Positions 32,629 through 43,050 of a DNA stretch of 64,000 bases are shown here, piece after piece (position 1 is the first letter of the stretch; each line of letters opens with the position of its first letter). The notes under the pieces are model-generated. The model had not been told where the DNA came from, searched no databases, and saw only the letters and a list, made by a program, of their open reading frames with translations. Both the position numbers and the translations under genes were made by a program. This stretch comes from Cydia pomonella. Lineage: Eukaryota; Arthropoda; Insecta; Lepidoptera; Tortricidae. Location of the stretch: the NCBI RefSeq assembly GCF_033807575.1, contig NC_084707.1:25879888-25943887 (forward strand), given 5' to 3'.

Positions 32629-32938
32629 GGCCATCGGGCAATGGACCCGCATTGCACAGACGTCGTCGGGAGGCGGGGGATCACGCGTTTCTGATCCCCC
32701 CCTCCATTGTGAGGGTGCCCTGGCGTTAAGCTGGGGCTGCCGGAGGGCGCCGTGGTGAATGTCATCATCGATCCCAGTGCGCCCTCATTAACGGCAAAGA
32801 GGGTGAAACGCCGGAGTGGGTTTAGTGGGTAGGGCTAAATTCTCCCCCCCTCTTCCCTGGAGAGGGGAAAGGAGTGGCGAGTCCCACACACCGTGCGTAA
32901 ATGCATTCCCACTCCGTCAACAAAAAAAAAAAAAAAAA
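32629..32938 (+). other. 3' UTR and poly-A tail of the R1-clade element
   Basis: GC-rich, with a hairpin of GGGGGATCA against TGATCCCCC near 32675-32700 and the words GTTTAGTGGGTAGGG and GCGAGTCCCACACA, which are typical of R1/TRAS/SART-type 3' ends. It ends in 17 As (32922-32938), directly followed by the duplicated target. Confidence 0.8.
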
Positions 32939-32970
32939 GGATCACTAACGTCTAGGCTACGAGGCCGGTT
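32939..32970 (-). mobile_element. tRNA-derived SINE, head (minus strand)
   Basis: On the minus strand: CCGGCCTCGTAGCCTAGACG, then TTAGTGATCC. TAGCCTAGACG resembles a tRNA D-arm and A box. It joins the SINE body at 26377-26583 once the R1-clade element is set aside. The first 15 bases (32939-32953) are the right copy of the target-site duplication. Confidence 0.75.
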
Positions 32971-33111
32971 ATATCTTTGTAATCACATTTTACGAATTAT
33001 CAGTAAACAGTGTGGACGGTGGTACCATTGTTGCATTGTTGATTGATCATTTACAAACCTTATTGCAACGAGATAGGGTGTATCAAGACTCAGTGAAACG
33101 TATTGTGATTA

Positions 33112-33421
33112 GGGTCGCTAAATGAAAAAGTGGAATACTCTGACAAAAGTCATTTCTTCAAAAACCAAGCTCATTAAATCCATTATTCGAAAACTTTTCG
33201 TGTCGTGGGCCACTAGCCCCTTGACTCGACACCACATGCATACTCTAGCTACACCATAACCTTCCCTTTCCTCAGTCAATCTCCAAACCGTTAGCTAGTT
33301 TCTAGTGGTTAGTTGAGGTTTCTAAAAAGCCTGACACTCGCCAAGTCTTCTACCCTGACAAAAGACCAAAAAATCCTTACATTTCAGGAGAAATCCTGAA
33401 GCATACCTATCAACCCTAGTT
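33112..33421. mobile_element. Degraded copy of the 23869-24244 MITE family
   Basis: Shares AGTGGAATACTCTGACAAAA, CCGTTAGCTAGTTTCTAGTGG, TTAGTTGAGG and the AAAATCCTTACATTTCAGG stretch with the family. The second half is diverged. Confidence 0.5.
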
Positions 33422-34341
33422 GTGGTTTCTACAATCACACTCAGAAAGAACATAACTTCCAAGTTATCCCAGTGCCTCTTGCTACGTTGTTCTGCTGGTT
33501 CGATATTGAAACCCATTGCAGTTTAAGTTTGGTATACTAACAATACATAAACCTTAATTCAAGGACATAAGATCCACTGATGGTGTAAAAGTGTTCCTGT
33601 TATCGCGGAAGCCCCACTGCGAACTGGCAATTGATTGCGGTTTCAAGTTTCAGCGCTTTCCATGATATTAAGTGTCTGTTCCAATCGGAGTCGGTGACCT
33701 GATGACTGACCGTAGTCGTTAGTATGGATTCTTGTTGTTAAAACAGGGGTTGTTATGTATATCTACTTTTTTTTCGTTAGAAAATTTCTGTTCTTATGGA
33801 GACTGGGAAGGAACATGCTTTTTTCTTTCTCTTTTAGCACATAATGTACTGAAAATGTACATACAATACACTGTTAAGTCTTTAAGAGCCTAAGCTTTTC
33901 AAAGTCAGGACACATGCTCAGGAAATGTATCCTGATTGATTAAAATATCCCGTTATATCCTGAGTCCTGAGAGTATACTTATTTGGTTTTAATTCGTCTA
34001 TTAAAACTCCCACAGCGTCCCGTTTCGGAAGTATTGTTCCTCGCATTCGGAACAAATGACGGCATACCGCGCCTTAATGTCCATAAATTATAATTAATTA
34101 CAGCGTTATCGTACCGCCGTGTGAAAGTATTTGATACAACGAGTAATAGCAACAATGGTAACTGACCATTGGTATACTTTATGTCGTCGGAATAAGGTTT
34201 AAGATGGTAATTTAACAATGATGACGATGCTACGTTGCCGCGCGTAGCATCACGTACGGATACTTTTGAATCTTTTGATTTATTATCAATAGGGAATATT
34301 ACGAAAAACTCTTCGAAGAGGGCGCCACTACCACAAACAGG
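33422..34341. other. Unassigned DNA
   Basis: No gene or repeat recognised. Confidence 0.4.
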
Positions 34342-34414
34342 AAAATCGAAATTTCGTTATCTCCCTCTTGCATATTCGAGCGATAAATAGACCAGATAAC
34401 GAAATTTCGTTTTT
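34342..34414. repeat. Hairpin 1 (CGAAATTTCGTTATC arms)
   Basis: AAAATCGAAATTTCGTTATC and GATAACGAAATTTCGTTTT are inverted arms around a short AT-rich loop. Confidence 0.65.
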
Positions 34415-34488
34415 ACCGTTTCGTGGTAAGCCTCTATAAACAAACCGCTTTGATGCATCAATGTCATAGTAAAAACTTCTCAAAAAAC

Positions 34489-34563
34489 CGAAAATTGTAA
34501 TTTCATTATCTGCCTCTTTATCACTCGTACATGTTCGAGGCAGATAACGAAATTTCAATTTTC
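34489..34563. repeat. Hairpin 2, related to hairpin 1
   Basis: CGAAAATTGTAATTTCATTA, TCTGCCTC and the inverse GAGGCAGATAACGAAATTTC, AATTTTCG. The shared ATAACGAAATTTC word suggests the two hairpins are parts of one MITE. Confidence 0.6.
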
Positions 34564-34711
34564 GATTTTCGCGGCTGACTGTATTGGAATGGGACGTAAG
34601 ATACTTGTACATAGGTTGATAAATAGGAGTATTACTGCAATGTTCTGCCGCCAGAGAGCAGCACTCCTCTGGACACAGGATTCCGGCACTAGGAAGTTCA
34701 GTAGGGCTAAG

Positions 34712-34813
34712 ATGGTCAGCACTTTATCATTTGTCACCATGCCTGTCACGTTTCAACAAGTATGTAAGCGCGAAAGTGACGGGCATAGTGACAAGTGATA
34801 AAAATGGGACCAT
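34712..34813. mobile_element. Palindromic MITE (ATGGTC ... GACCAT)
   Basis: Left arm TTTATCATTTGTCACCATGC, CTGTCACGTT; right arm GAAAGTGACGGGCATAGTGA, CAAGTGATAAA. About 102 bp, a single fold-back with no coding capacity. Confidence 0.65.
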
Positions 34814-36650
34814 GCTGCCATCGCAGCGTTATTTTGGTTCTACGTTAGCCCAGTGCGGGTTGCAGACTTCACAGACACCTTAGAATTTTTGTGCAGACCT
34901 GTGAAGGTTTCCTCACGATGATTTCTTGCAGAATGTAAAGTCACAAATTAATGTAATTATAATTTAACGAGGTCCCTTTGAGACGATACCCTTTTCGAGT
35001 TACGGCTTTAAGTTTCCAATATTCATATGATGAATACAGCACTAAATGTCAATTACCGTTAAATATAGGGTGTCACCTGAAGTCACGCGTAAACGCCTTA
35101 AATAGCATCCTGTAGCCTTTAGCAATTTGACATTACGTTCCAACAGAAAAAACATCTTTATGTGTTTTTCGGCAAGGTTCAATATTAAATGGCAATTTAA
35201 GCAAAGCCCCCCCCCCCTGTAAATATGTATGGTCTTTAGCAATCTGATATTACATTTCAACAGAGAACCAACTTTATTTTCTTCAAGACAAGGGTAATTT
35301 TTGCCTGGTTGTGTATATGCAGGGTAGAAATAAATCGGTTAGTGCACAAGGGCGCTAAATAGAGACGTATGCGTGAAACGTGACTATCCAAGGAGGGAAA
35401 CGTATTATGGTTATTGTTTCCTATACTTCCGATATGGGGTGGCTATGATTGACGAATAATAAAAGGTATTCTTAGGACCTCGGCCTACCTGTAAATTTAG
35501 GTAGGCTAGATAGGTACATTCCCCGCAGAATATGGTCAGATATAACAATATCACTTTGTATTTTTGCATAAATAGTTTCGGACGATAATGCAATTAAAAA
35601 TTGATGATTGCAGAGCATTGTTTTGGTAAAATTTTTCAATAAATGCTACTTTATTTGGTTCATGAAATGTTCTAATATGATTATTGTTTATTATCCAAAA
35701 ACAAAGAAATAAACATACATAATAAAACTTACTAACAACTTAAACTAAAGATAAAAAATTTGGCCCAAATCGCCAAATGTTCTAATTAGATTGCGAAAAA
35801 TATGTACATTGTACATTACATTGAGTCTTGCGAGGTTAAAACAGTCGCCAAATAAAATGTGACCCTTGTATTTAATATAAAAACGCCTCAAAATTGTAAT
35901 TTTTAAGTATAATAAGCAAAACAAAGTAAAGCAAGTTTAGCGATAAGACCACCTGCGCCTGCTCTGTTTAAACTTTTTTTCTGAAACTACATTTTTTCTG
36001 AAGTGTTTTCTATCTATCATAAGATATGTTTGTCTCTAATTGTACAATAATAACGCGTTGCTATATTAATATCAGTATTCCACCGTACTGTCAGCATGGT
36101 CACCGCGGCCAGGTGGCGTTTAGCGGCGCGCGCGCAGCTATTTCAGGAGCAATTAGGAAAGCGCGCGGTTCCGATTTCAAACGCGCCGTTCGATGCGTCA
36201 GTCTTAGGTAATGCAACCGGTAATAATTTGTATATAAATTACCGGTAGAACGATGAATTACCCGTATTTCTTATTGTATATTTGCGATTGCATTCCCTAG
36301 TCACTCCAACTTAGTGTTTCCATATACATTCAGCCTATTCCATTGATATTGAATCATTAATTTAACAAATCAAAATTGCAGTTGTGTTGGCAAGATTTGA
36401 TTTGAAGGCATTATGTTTCTACAAACAAAATATCTAGAGAGTGTCATAGGACCCGGTAGGGACAAAGTGTGGCCGCGCCACTATAAACGTCATATTTTGT
36501 CTTATTCTTCAATTTAGGCATAATTATAATACACGCATGGAATTCTATCTCTATTTTCAGTGAAATGGAGTTATTTTGGCTTGGCCATGGCTCAAGATGT
36601 TATCACTTAGATTTTCCTGCTGGTCGAGCAGCTTACTGCGTGGAAACGAC
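34814..36650. other. Unassigned DNA with a GC-rich patch and a small hairpin
   Basis: No gene is recognised. A CpG-rich patch lies at about 36105-36195 and is followed by a hairpin, ACCGGTAATAATTT with AAATTACCGGT, at 36207-36247. A fragment of the LINE tail (TTTAGCGATAAGACCACC) occurs at 35936. A C run lies near 35207. Confidence 0.4.
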
Positions 36651-36874
36651 ACCCACCTCCACCCCACGTTACCACGTACAGAAATCCGCAGCCAAATAAC
36701 ACTAGACCCTACTCATAGAGTTGTGTTCCTGCCGGTGAGTAGGGTTGCCAGAGATCAACGAGGGCTGCTTAGTGTTAGGGTCGGCAACGCGCATGTAACA
36801 CCTCTGGAGTTACGGAGACTGCTTACCATCAGGTGGGCCGTATGCTTGTTAGCCATCGACGTAGTATAAAAAAG
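36651..36874 (+). mobile_element. Retroposon family A, 3' part
   Basis: Contains ATCCGCAGCCAAATAACACT, AGACCCTACTCATAG, TGTTCCTGCCGG, then GGTCGGCAACGCGCATGTAA and GGCCGTATGCTTG to an A-rich end; matches the complement of 55460-55680. Confidence 0.7.
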
Positions 36875-37515
36875 ATTACTAATCTTATGCTTGCTTGATT
36901 CAACGTCGCTTTTAAATTTAACAACTTTTTGTCGTATATTTACTACGGTGTAAAGGTTTATACGACAAACGCATAAAAGTTTACTGCATTTTTAGAGTTT
37001 TGTGCTGGAATTCGTGGAAATAATGCGAAAGTAGATTATTTTTGTTCGAGCACGCGCTGTCAAACAGTTTGGTGGGTTGCAGTTTGTTTTCAGTGTCAAC
37101 AGAAATCGGATTTTTTGCCGAAATCGAAAACGAAACGGAAGGTCGGTCGATCGACTAGTTTGAATCGAAATCGAATCTACATGGTTTTTGTGTCGAAATC
37201 TGCCGATACCGAAATTTCGGCCGGACGCTACCGAAAATCCAATTTCAGCAAGGCCGAAACGTTCAGCAGTTTTTTTGTCCGAAACCGATGAGACCTTCAG
37301 CCGAAACATGATTTTTATGCCAAAACCGAATCCAAAATCAAAACTTTGGTCGGAGACTAATAACAATTAAGTACCTACAAAAATTTGGTTGGAGCCACCT
37401 GTTAACCGAATAGCTATGCGATTGACAATCATTTCTTATTGTTTAGTTTTTGCTTTCCAGGCGCGTGAAGCACCCATAAACATTCGTGCTTGATCGTCTC
37501 GGGGCCACTGCATTA
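36875..37515. other. Unassigned DNA rich in CGAAA words
   Basis: Positions 37100-37330 carry many CCGAAA/TCGAAA words on both strands but no fixed period. No gene recognised. Confidence 0.4.
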
Positions 37516-38130
37516 AGTAGGTATGTACCTAACCGACCCGGTAGCTCAGCGGTTAGAGCACCCATCTTAATTGATAGTAGGTATGTACCTAACCGACCCG
37601 GTAGCTCAGCGGTTAGAGCACCCATCTTAATTGATAGTAGGTATGTACCTAACCGACCCGGTAGCTCAGCGGTTAGAGCACCCATCTTAATTGATAGTAG
37701 GTATGTACCTAACCGACCCGGTAGCTCAGCGGTTAGAGCACCCATCTTAATTGATAGTAGGTATGTACCTAACCGACCCGGTAGCTCAGCGGTTAGAGCA
37801 CCCATCTTAATTGATAGTAGGTATGTACCTAACCGACCCGGTAGCTCAGCGGTTAGAGCACCCATCTTAATTGATAGTAGGTATGTACCTAACCGACCCG
37901 GTAGCTCAGCGGTTAGAGCACCCATCTTAATTGATAGTAGGTATGTACCTAACCGACCCGGTAGCTCAGCGGTTAGAGCACCCATCTTAATTGATAGTAG
38001 GTATGTACCTAACCGACCCGGTAGCTCAGCGGTTAGAGCACCCATCTTAATTGATAGTAGGTATGTACCTAACCGACCCGGTAGCTCAGCGGTTAGAGCA
38101 CCCATCTTAATTGATAGTAGGTATGTACCT
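37516..38130 (+). repeat. Perfect 60-bp satellite with a tRNA 5'-half-like unit (10.25 copies)
   Basis: Ten identical 60-bp units plus 15 bp. Each contains CCCGGTAGCTCAGCGGTTAG followed by AGCACCCATCTTAATTGAT. GCTC and GAGC form a 4-bp D-stem around the loop AGCGGTTA, and TAGCTCAGCGG fits the Pol III A-box consensus. CTTAATT sits where an anticodon loop would be, although the stem around it is weak. There is no T-arm or B box. The rest of the unit is AGTAGGTATGTACCTAACCG. The 20-codon phase leaves frames open on both strands, but these are artefacts. All copies look identical by eye. Confidence 0.95.
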
Positions 38131-38460
38131 ACTTATTCAAGTCGATGAAAGTAAAAGTAAATAACACATAAGTGAAAAAACTGACTATAACTGTGATTTA
38201 ATTTTTGAGTCATAAAATGATGCTATAAAAATTATGGCAGCAAAAACCTGGGAACACCCAAAATGCAGGGCTTATCTCTTGTTTTATTAGTAATAAATCT
38301 CGTATTGTAAAGGGCGATTGCTGTAAATGTCGTCTGGCCACTGATTTACGCGAGATATGATTATGTTGCAGTTGTACATTGCATTATTGCAAATAAATTT
38401 TTGGTCAGAACAGAACTGAAAAGTTGACTACAATTTCACAATAAACGCATATATTCAGGG
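38131..38460. other. Unassigned DNA
   Basis: Nothing recognised. Confidence 0.4.
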
Positions 38461-38643
38461 ATGTTCGCCGAAGCCAGGGTCGATTGCTTCTATGCCACTA
38501 TCCGCAAAAAGGCCGCGACCCTGGTGCGCCGGATTCGCGCCAGCCCCAACACCATCATGAAAATGATAGGGGACAGGCTGGACTCCCCCTATTTGCTACG
38601 CTGCAATCGGCTACATGTGCCGTACTCAGCTGAAGAAAAATAA
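38461..38643 (+). pseudogene. Non-LTR retrotransposon ORF2, C-terminal remnant
   Basis: Sixty codons, MFAEARVDCFYATIRKKAA, LVRRIRASPNTIMKMIGD and a stop at 38643. Homologous to 19929-20150. The ATG is an internal Met of the parent protein. It is followed about 35 bp later by the LINE tail, which ties that tail family to this protein family. Confidence 0.7.
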
Positions 38644-38678
38644 TGTATATACATAGGTATATTTTTCTACTACCTGAA

Positions 38679-38799
38679 GGTTGTCTGGAAGAGATCGCTT
38701 TTTAGCGATAAGACCGCCTGTTGTTGCTTAGTTTTTTATGTTAATTACTGTAATTAATCATGTTTTCGTTGTGCACAATAAAGAATATTATTATTATTC
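38679..38799 (+). mobile_element. LINE 3' tail ending in (ATT)n
   Basis: GGTTGTCTGGAAGAGATCGC, TTTTTAGCGATAAGACCGCC, CACAATAAAGAATATTATT. The final ATT repeat is where the Dong-like element ends. Confidence 0.75.
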
Positions 38800-40040
38800 T
38801 CTTTATTCATTTAATATCTTAGATTAGGATTTTTTATAATATGGATATAAAAGTAAAATATAAAAACACTTACAAAACAATACAAAAGATATAAACACAT
38901 TATAAAAAAACCTAACCTAGGGTGCCGCCAGCAGCGGGGCAAGGCCCAAGCTGCCGGTGGTCAGGGCCGCAGAGAGAGGAACCGCCGGACTATCCGCGCC
39001 GTGCTCAAGATCACCGCCTTCTGTATCTGACCCTTGATCCAACCACCTAGCGAGAGTCTCTCAAGGTGTTGTTCGAGACTCTTCGCTATGAGACCGTTCG
39101 CTGAAACGACTATCGGGACAATGATCGTCGAATCAACATCCCACATGGCGGTTATCTCGTGAGCCAAGTCTAGGTACTTACTGGATTTGTCCTTCTCGGC
39201 TTTCACGAGATTCTCGTCATGGGGGATGGTGATGTCGACGAGCACGGCCCGGCATTGCGATCGATCTATTATCACGATGTCAGGCTTATTGGCTACAATA
39301 GTCCTGTCAGTGATAATAGATCGATCCCAATAAAGCGTGGCACGACCATTTTCGAGAACTGGCGCAGGTGAGTACTTGTAGTACGGTACTTCGCGGTCCA
39401 CAAGGCCGTATAGAAGAGCAAGTTGCTGGTGAATAATCCTGGCTACGAGATTATGTCTGTGCAAGTACTCGCCGTTAGCAAGATGAGAACAACCGGAAAT
39501 GATATGCCTGAGTGACTCTCCGGGACGGCGGCATGCCCGACAAATGTCGACCGTACCGTCCTTCAGGATATATTTCCGATAGTTGTTCGTCATCATCACT
39601 TCGTCCGCAATTGCACAGGCAAAACCTTCGGTTTCTCCGAAGAGGTCCCCGAATCGTAACCAGTTCACCGACGCGAGCAGGTCCACGTCGGGTCCCGTGA
39701 GGGCCTTGTAGAACCGCCCGTGTAGCACCTTACTCTCCCATGCCACCTTGCGATCCGCAGTACTTAGTACCACAGGTTTGCGCCAGTTCTCGTTTGCCAA
39801 GGAGAGCGGCGTGAGGTTCCTGTCTACTGCCACCACATCACGATGCATCCCACACTCGTTGTTAAGGAAATAATTCCTGAGATTGCACACCTCGCGGTTG
39901 TGGAGATCTTTGGCGTTTAGGAAGCCTCGACCTCCACACTTCCGTGGGATGTACAATCTCATAACTGACGAGCGTGGGTGCAGCATACGGTGTGTGGTGA
40001 GCAGTAGTCGGACCCTCCGGTCCAGGGCGTTCAGTTCAGT
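38800..40040 (-). mobile_element. 5'-truncated Dong/R4-like non-LTR retrotransposon in TAA repeats
   Basis: On the minus strand the element starts within (TAA)n (40041-40060) and ends at another (TAA)n stretch (38788-38799). Dong of the silkworm is known to insert in TAA repeats and, like R2 and R4, encodes a restriction-like endonuclease. The coding fragment here has the same features, so an R4/Dong-type assignment fits. The region 38800-38960 is its 3' UTR. Confidence 0.65.
38961..40040 (-). pseudogene. RT protein C-terminal fragment: CCHC plus restriction-like endonuclease
   Basis: 360 codons, open from the truncation point to a stop at 38963-38961; the first Met (39986) is internal. Numbered from that Met: a CX2CX8HX4C finger (C149, C152, H161, C166), then a PD-(D/E)XK-type core, KPDIVIID (PD at 235-236), LVDITIP (D251), and lysines at 263-270. 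This matches the C-terminus of site-specific R2/R4-type proteins. The RT itself is missing, so the copy is dead on arrival, although the surviving frame has no stops. Confidence 0.8.
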
Positions 40041-40190
40041 TATTATTATTATTATTATATTCCTAGGTTTTAAATACTAATAAATATTTTAGAATTAAGT
40101 TTTATTAACCAAGATATGAGTGTAACTTACTTGAAATAGAAGTCTCCGAATAACCCTTTACAAAATTAGTAAAATGTATTTTACGATTTT

Positions 40191-40300
40191 TAGGGTTCCG
40201 TACCAAAAAGGTACAAAAGGAACCCTTATGGTGCGACTCTGTCCGTCCGTCCATCTGTCTGTCTGTCACATCGCTAAATATCTCGAGAACAATCGATAGC
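40191..40300 (+). mobile_element. GGTTCCGTA-family repeat fragment
   Basis: TAGGGTTCCGTACC, AAGGAACCCTTATGGTG, CTGTCCGTCCGTCC and the ATCTCGAGAAC stretch. Confidence 0.65.
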
Positions 40301-42301
40301 TTACGATTTGAAATTTGGAATAGTTATTTTTATTTTATAGGGCAGATATGGTTTGTATACAAAAATATATTAAGGTCATGTGGGGTAAGAGAAACAGTTT
40401 ATTCAGTGTTGCTCGTACCCCATCTAACGTTTTGTATAGAATCCAAGGAAATAGTACAATAATTATTAATTACAATAGAACTAGTGACATAGATATATTG
40501 ATCATTAAATTCTCGTAATTTGTGAAACCGTATGATCTGACGACAGTATTTTTCTGACTCTATTATTCGTGCGTCTTTTTAGTATCTGAGTATTAGAAAC
40601 AGACTGTACCACGCTTAGTATTTACATCTTACTCTGAAACCTAGCCAATTGGAATCGAGCAGGTATTATTTATAAGTTTTGCCGTTGCCACTGTTTCTCG
40701 ATGCCACGTGGCCACAATAAGCAAGCAGACAAATTATCCAAAATTGTCATTCATGTAACACGGCGCGGGTGTTCTGCATGCCGCCGGCGCGCGTGTCAAG
40801 GCTGTTGACGACTTGTATATGCGTACAGGCGGATTATGAGTGGGTCGTTCAACCCTTAAAATGGTCAGAAAACCCTGATTGTTTTACAAACACCTTTGGA
40901 GGCGTTGGGTACAATCTGAATATATGAAACAGTCGCGTAATAATAATAAAGGCTGGTTCTAGTGTCGCGCTCACCGTCGGTGCAGAGCGATCCGCACCGT
41001 CTATTTGTATGAAGTTCATGTCCGTGCGGACGGTTGTCTGTCCTTCAGCTTTACTCTAAAGAGCTCCTTGAATTTAATACATATTGGTCCGATGCGAAGC
41101 GATCCGCACCGATGGTCAGCACGAACTAAAATCAGCCATAAATTCTGACAGACAACGCACAGCCTAAACTAAACTATTGAGCTAGTGAAGGACCTTGAAA
41201 TTGCAAACATAACATAATCTAAAAATACACAAAAAGTTGGGGTGAAAATACGGTTGAATATTTTTTTACGATTTCTACGCGAAGTCGGGGCAGAGGTTCT
41301 AATAGATACCTATATTGCAACTTATAGTGGAGCGTTCAAAATGGCCAGATAATGCCGTGGTAACTTTATAAATTGGCTGCACCATATATCGCCGGTTTAG
41401 GTTCGACACACATAAGGTTGCGTTGCGTCTAATCAAAGTCTTTCGACATTCAAGATCATTTTTGTAATCCTGAAAAGAAGCTGATGATATATTTCAATGT
41501 AGGCAGATTAATAATAGGTATATTACGTACGATTCATATTTATCTTTATGCCGGAATATAAATGCATAACTCATACACACGAGGTTAAGTAGATGTTTAT
41601 TGGTAAAGCAATTTTGCGCTCCACAGAGCATGTCATGTTTGTATGACGACATTTTGAAGTGTTCTAGTAGGAGGTTGTTGAAATATCCTGCGGGTTTTAG
41701 AAACAATTTTAATAAACGCTTTGAAAAGTTTGAAAATAAATTATTTTTCGAATTTAAAACGTGAGCACCTAATCTATAATTCTCTATTTTTTTTTAATTA
41801 CCTTATATTCAAAAGCCTATTCAAAAAAAATACCTTCAGTTCTGGATTGGAGAAGATTGTTGTTTTTGATGATTGTAGAATTTTTATTATATGTAGTCGG
41901 TATCATTATCATTTACCGACATAAGTATATTTGTTACACTAGGGCGATGAAAAATATCTAAATGCGCGCTTCAATGTTTTTGCGGACACCCTATTCTACG
42001 AGTATAAGATGTATGTTTATCCCCAAGGATTAACCTACTTAAACTAAATATGCTTAGGTTTACGCGACAGCGTTTAAATAATTTACTTTTTTCTGTTTTC
42101 AGGTCGAAGAATCCCAGGTGCAAACCGTACGTGGCATAATTTTTAGAATAATTATAATCTAGGGCAGTTTATAGAAGTCGTTCCGGTTTAGTTCGCTTTG
42201 AAGTTGTTATAGAACAGTCCTCTGACCATTCTCACTCCACACCTCGTGTAAACATCGCAGATATACCTGAACGGTATCGGGCTTATACCTGGACTACCTG
42301 G
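40301..42301. other. Unassigned DNA
   Basis: No gene recognised. A partial inverted pair, GAGCGATCCGCACCG near 40986 and AGCGATCCGCACCGATGG near 41097, may mark a degraded element. Confidence 0.4.
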
Positions 42302-42487
42302 AGGCCAATTCGTACTTACATTTACACATCAAAATTATATCTGAATGATGACATTTTGTTCTCCGCTCGTACGTCTCACTTGCAACAATACAAGTACGGT
42401 CAAATAGGAGAAAAATGCATACGCCATTGATAACAAAATGATATCATTTCATTTTAACATCAAAATGTACGTTTGAATTGATCTCCT
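42302..42487. mobile_element. MITE, AGGCCAATTCG family (diverged)
   Basis: AGGCCAATTCGTACTTACAT at the left and GTACGTTTGAATTGATCTCC at the right are inverted; same family as 50442-50618. Confidence 0.55.
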
Positions 42488-42710
42488 GGTTTATGTTTAA
42501 ATGCATCTTATTTGGTGAGCAATTAAACAAGTTAAACTAATTCTTAGTGAAACTGGACTCAATATTGCTTATCGCTTTCTATACTCAATATAGCTTTAAT
42601 CCATACAATGGCCCGGCACAATTATTAATAGTAGATTATTAACCAAGGAATGAAATGTGAGTTAAAAACTCTATTTGTAATTTCAAATACGAGGCAAGAA
42701 AAATACATGT

Positions 42711-43050
42711 ATACAGGCTGTAACAAAAATAGTGGCGATGCGTTAAAGGGCATATTCGGTATATACAGGGAGTTTATTAGGGTTTATTATAATATATAGG
42801 TCATACTGAGCAACTTTTACTATGGGACCAACTCCGAACACAAACTAAATAAACAACCTGTATTCTGACTAAGAAAAAGTTTATGATGCGAAAAATTGTT
42901 GGCCTTTGCATGAAGGGTTGGCTGACTGGACGATCTGCCCCACAGAAAAAAAAAAATTCAGATTTTTTTTTTTCTACTTTTTTCTAATCAGAATACGATA
43001 CCGAACATGCCCTTAAACTGATCCCCACTATTTATGTTACACCTTGTATT
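42711..43050. mobile_element. TIR element (TACAAGGTGTAAC ends)
   Basis: Left end ATACAGGCTGTAACAAAAAT, AGTGGCGAT; right end ATCCCCACTATTTATGTTAC, ACCTTGTAT: inverted repeats of about 50 bp. The inside contains AGGTCATACTGAGCAACTTT followed by TACTATGGGACCAA, a word pair also found at the inner ends of the 57-61 kb inverted repeats. Confidence 0.6.

Larger units (their letters stand above)
26584..32938 (+). mobile_element. Complete R1-clade non-LTR retrotransposon (~6.36 kb)
   Basis: Bounded by the 15-bp duplication. Order: ribozyme-bearing 5' UTR (26584-27202), ORF1, ORF2 overlapping by one base, 3' UTR (32629-32921), A17 tail (32922-32938). It is much richer in GC than the surrounding DNA. 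Two coding domains mark the R1 clade (R1, TRAS, SART): an apurinic-type endonuclease at the N-terminus and a CCHC after the RT, with no RNase H. Both ORFs are open, the 5' end is exact, and the tail is a clean A run, all signs of a recent full-length insertion. Confidence 0.93.

Noticed and set aside
32629..32938. Telomere-specific SART/TRAS insertion
   Set aside because: The flanks are a SINE, not TTAGG repeats, although the ORF junction resembles SART1.
37516..38130. CRISPR-like array
   Set aside because: The repeat is continuous and identical with no variable spacers, and the organism is an insect.
37443..38148. Two 220-codon frames on opposite strands made of identical 20-residue repeats
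   Set aside because: They arise because the satellite unit is 60 bp, a multiple of three, with no stop in these frames. Opposite-strand mirror frames and the tRNA-like unit argue against a protein.
38961..39986. Stand-alone gene starting at Met 39986
   Set aside because: The frame is open upstream to the truncation point and the content is the C-terminal part of a LINE protein, so this Met is internal.
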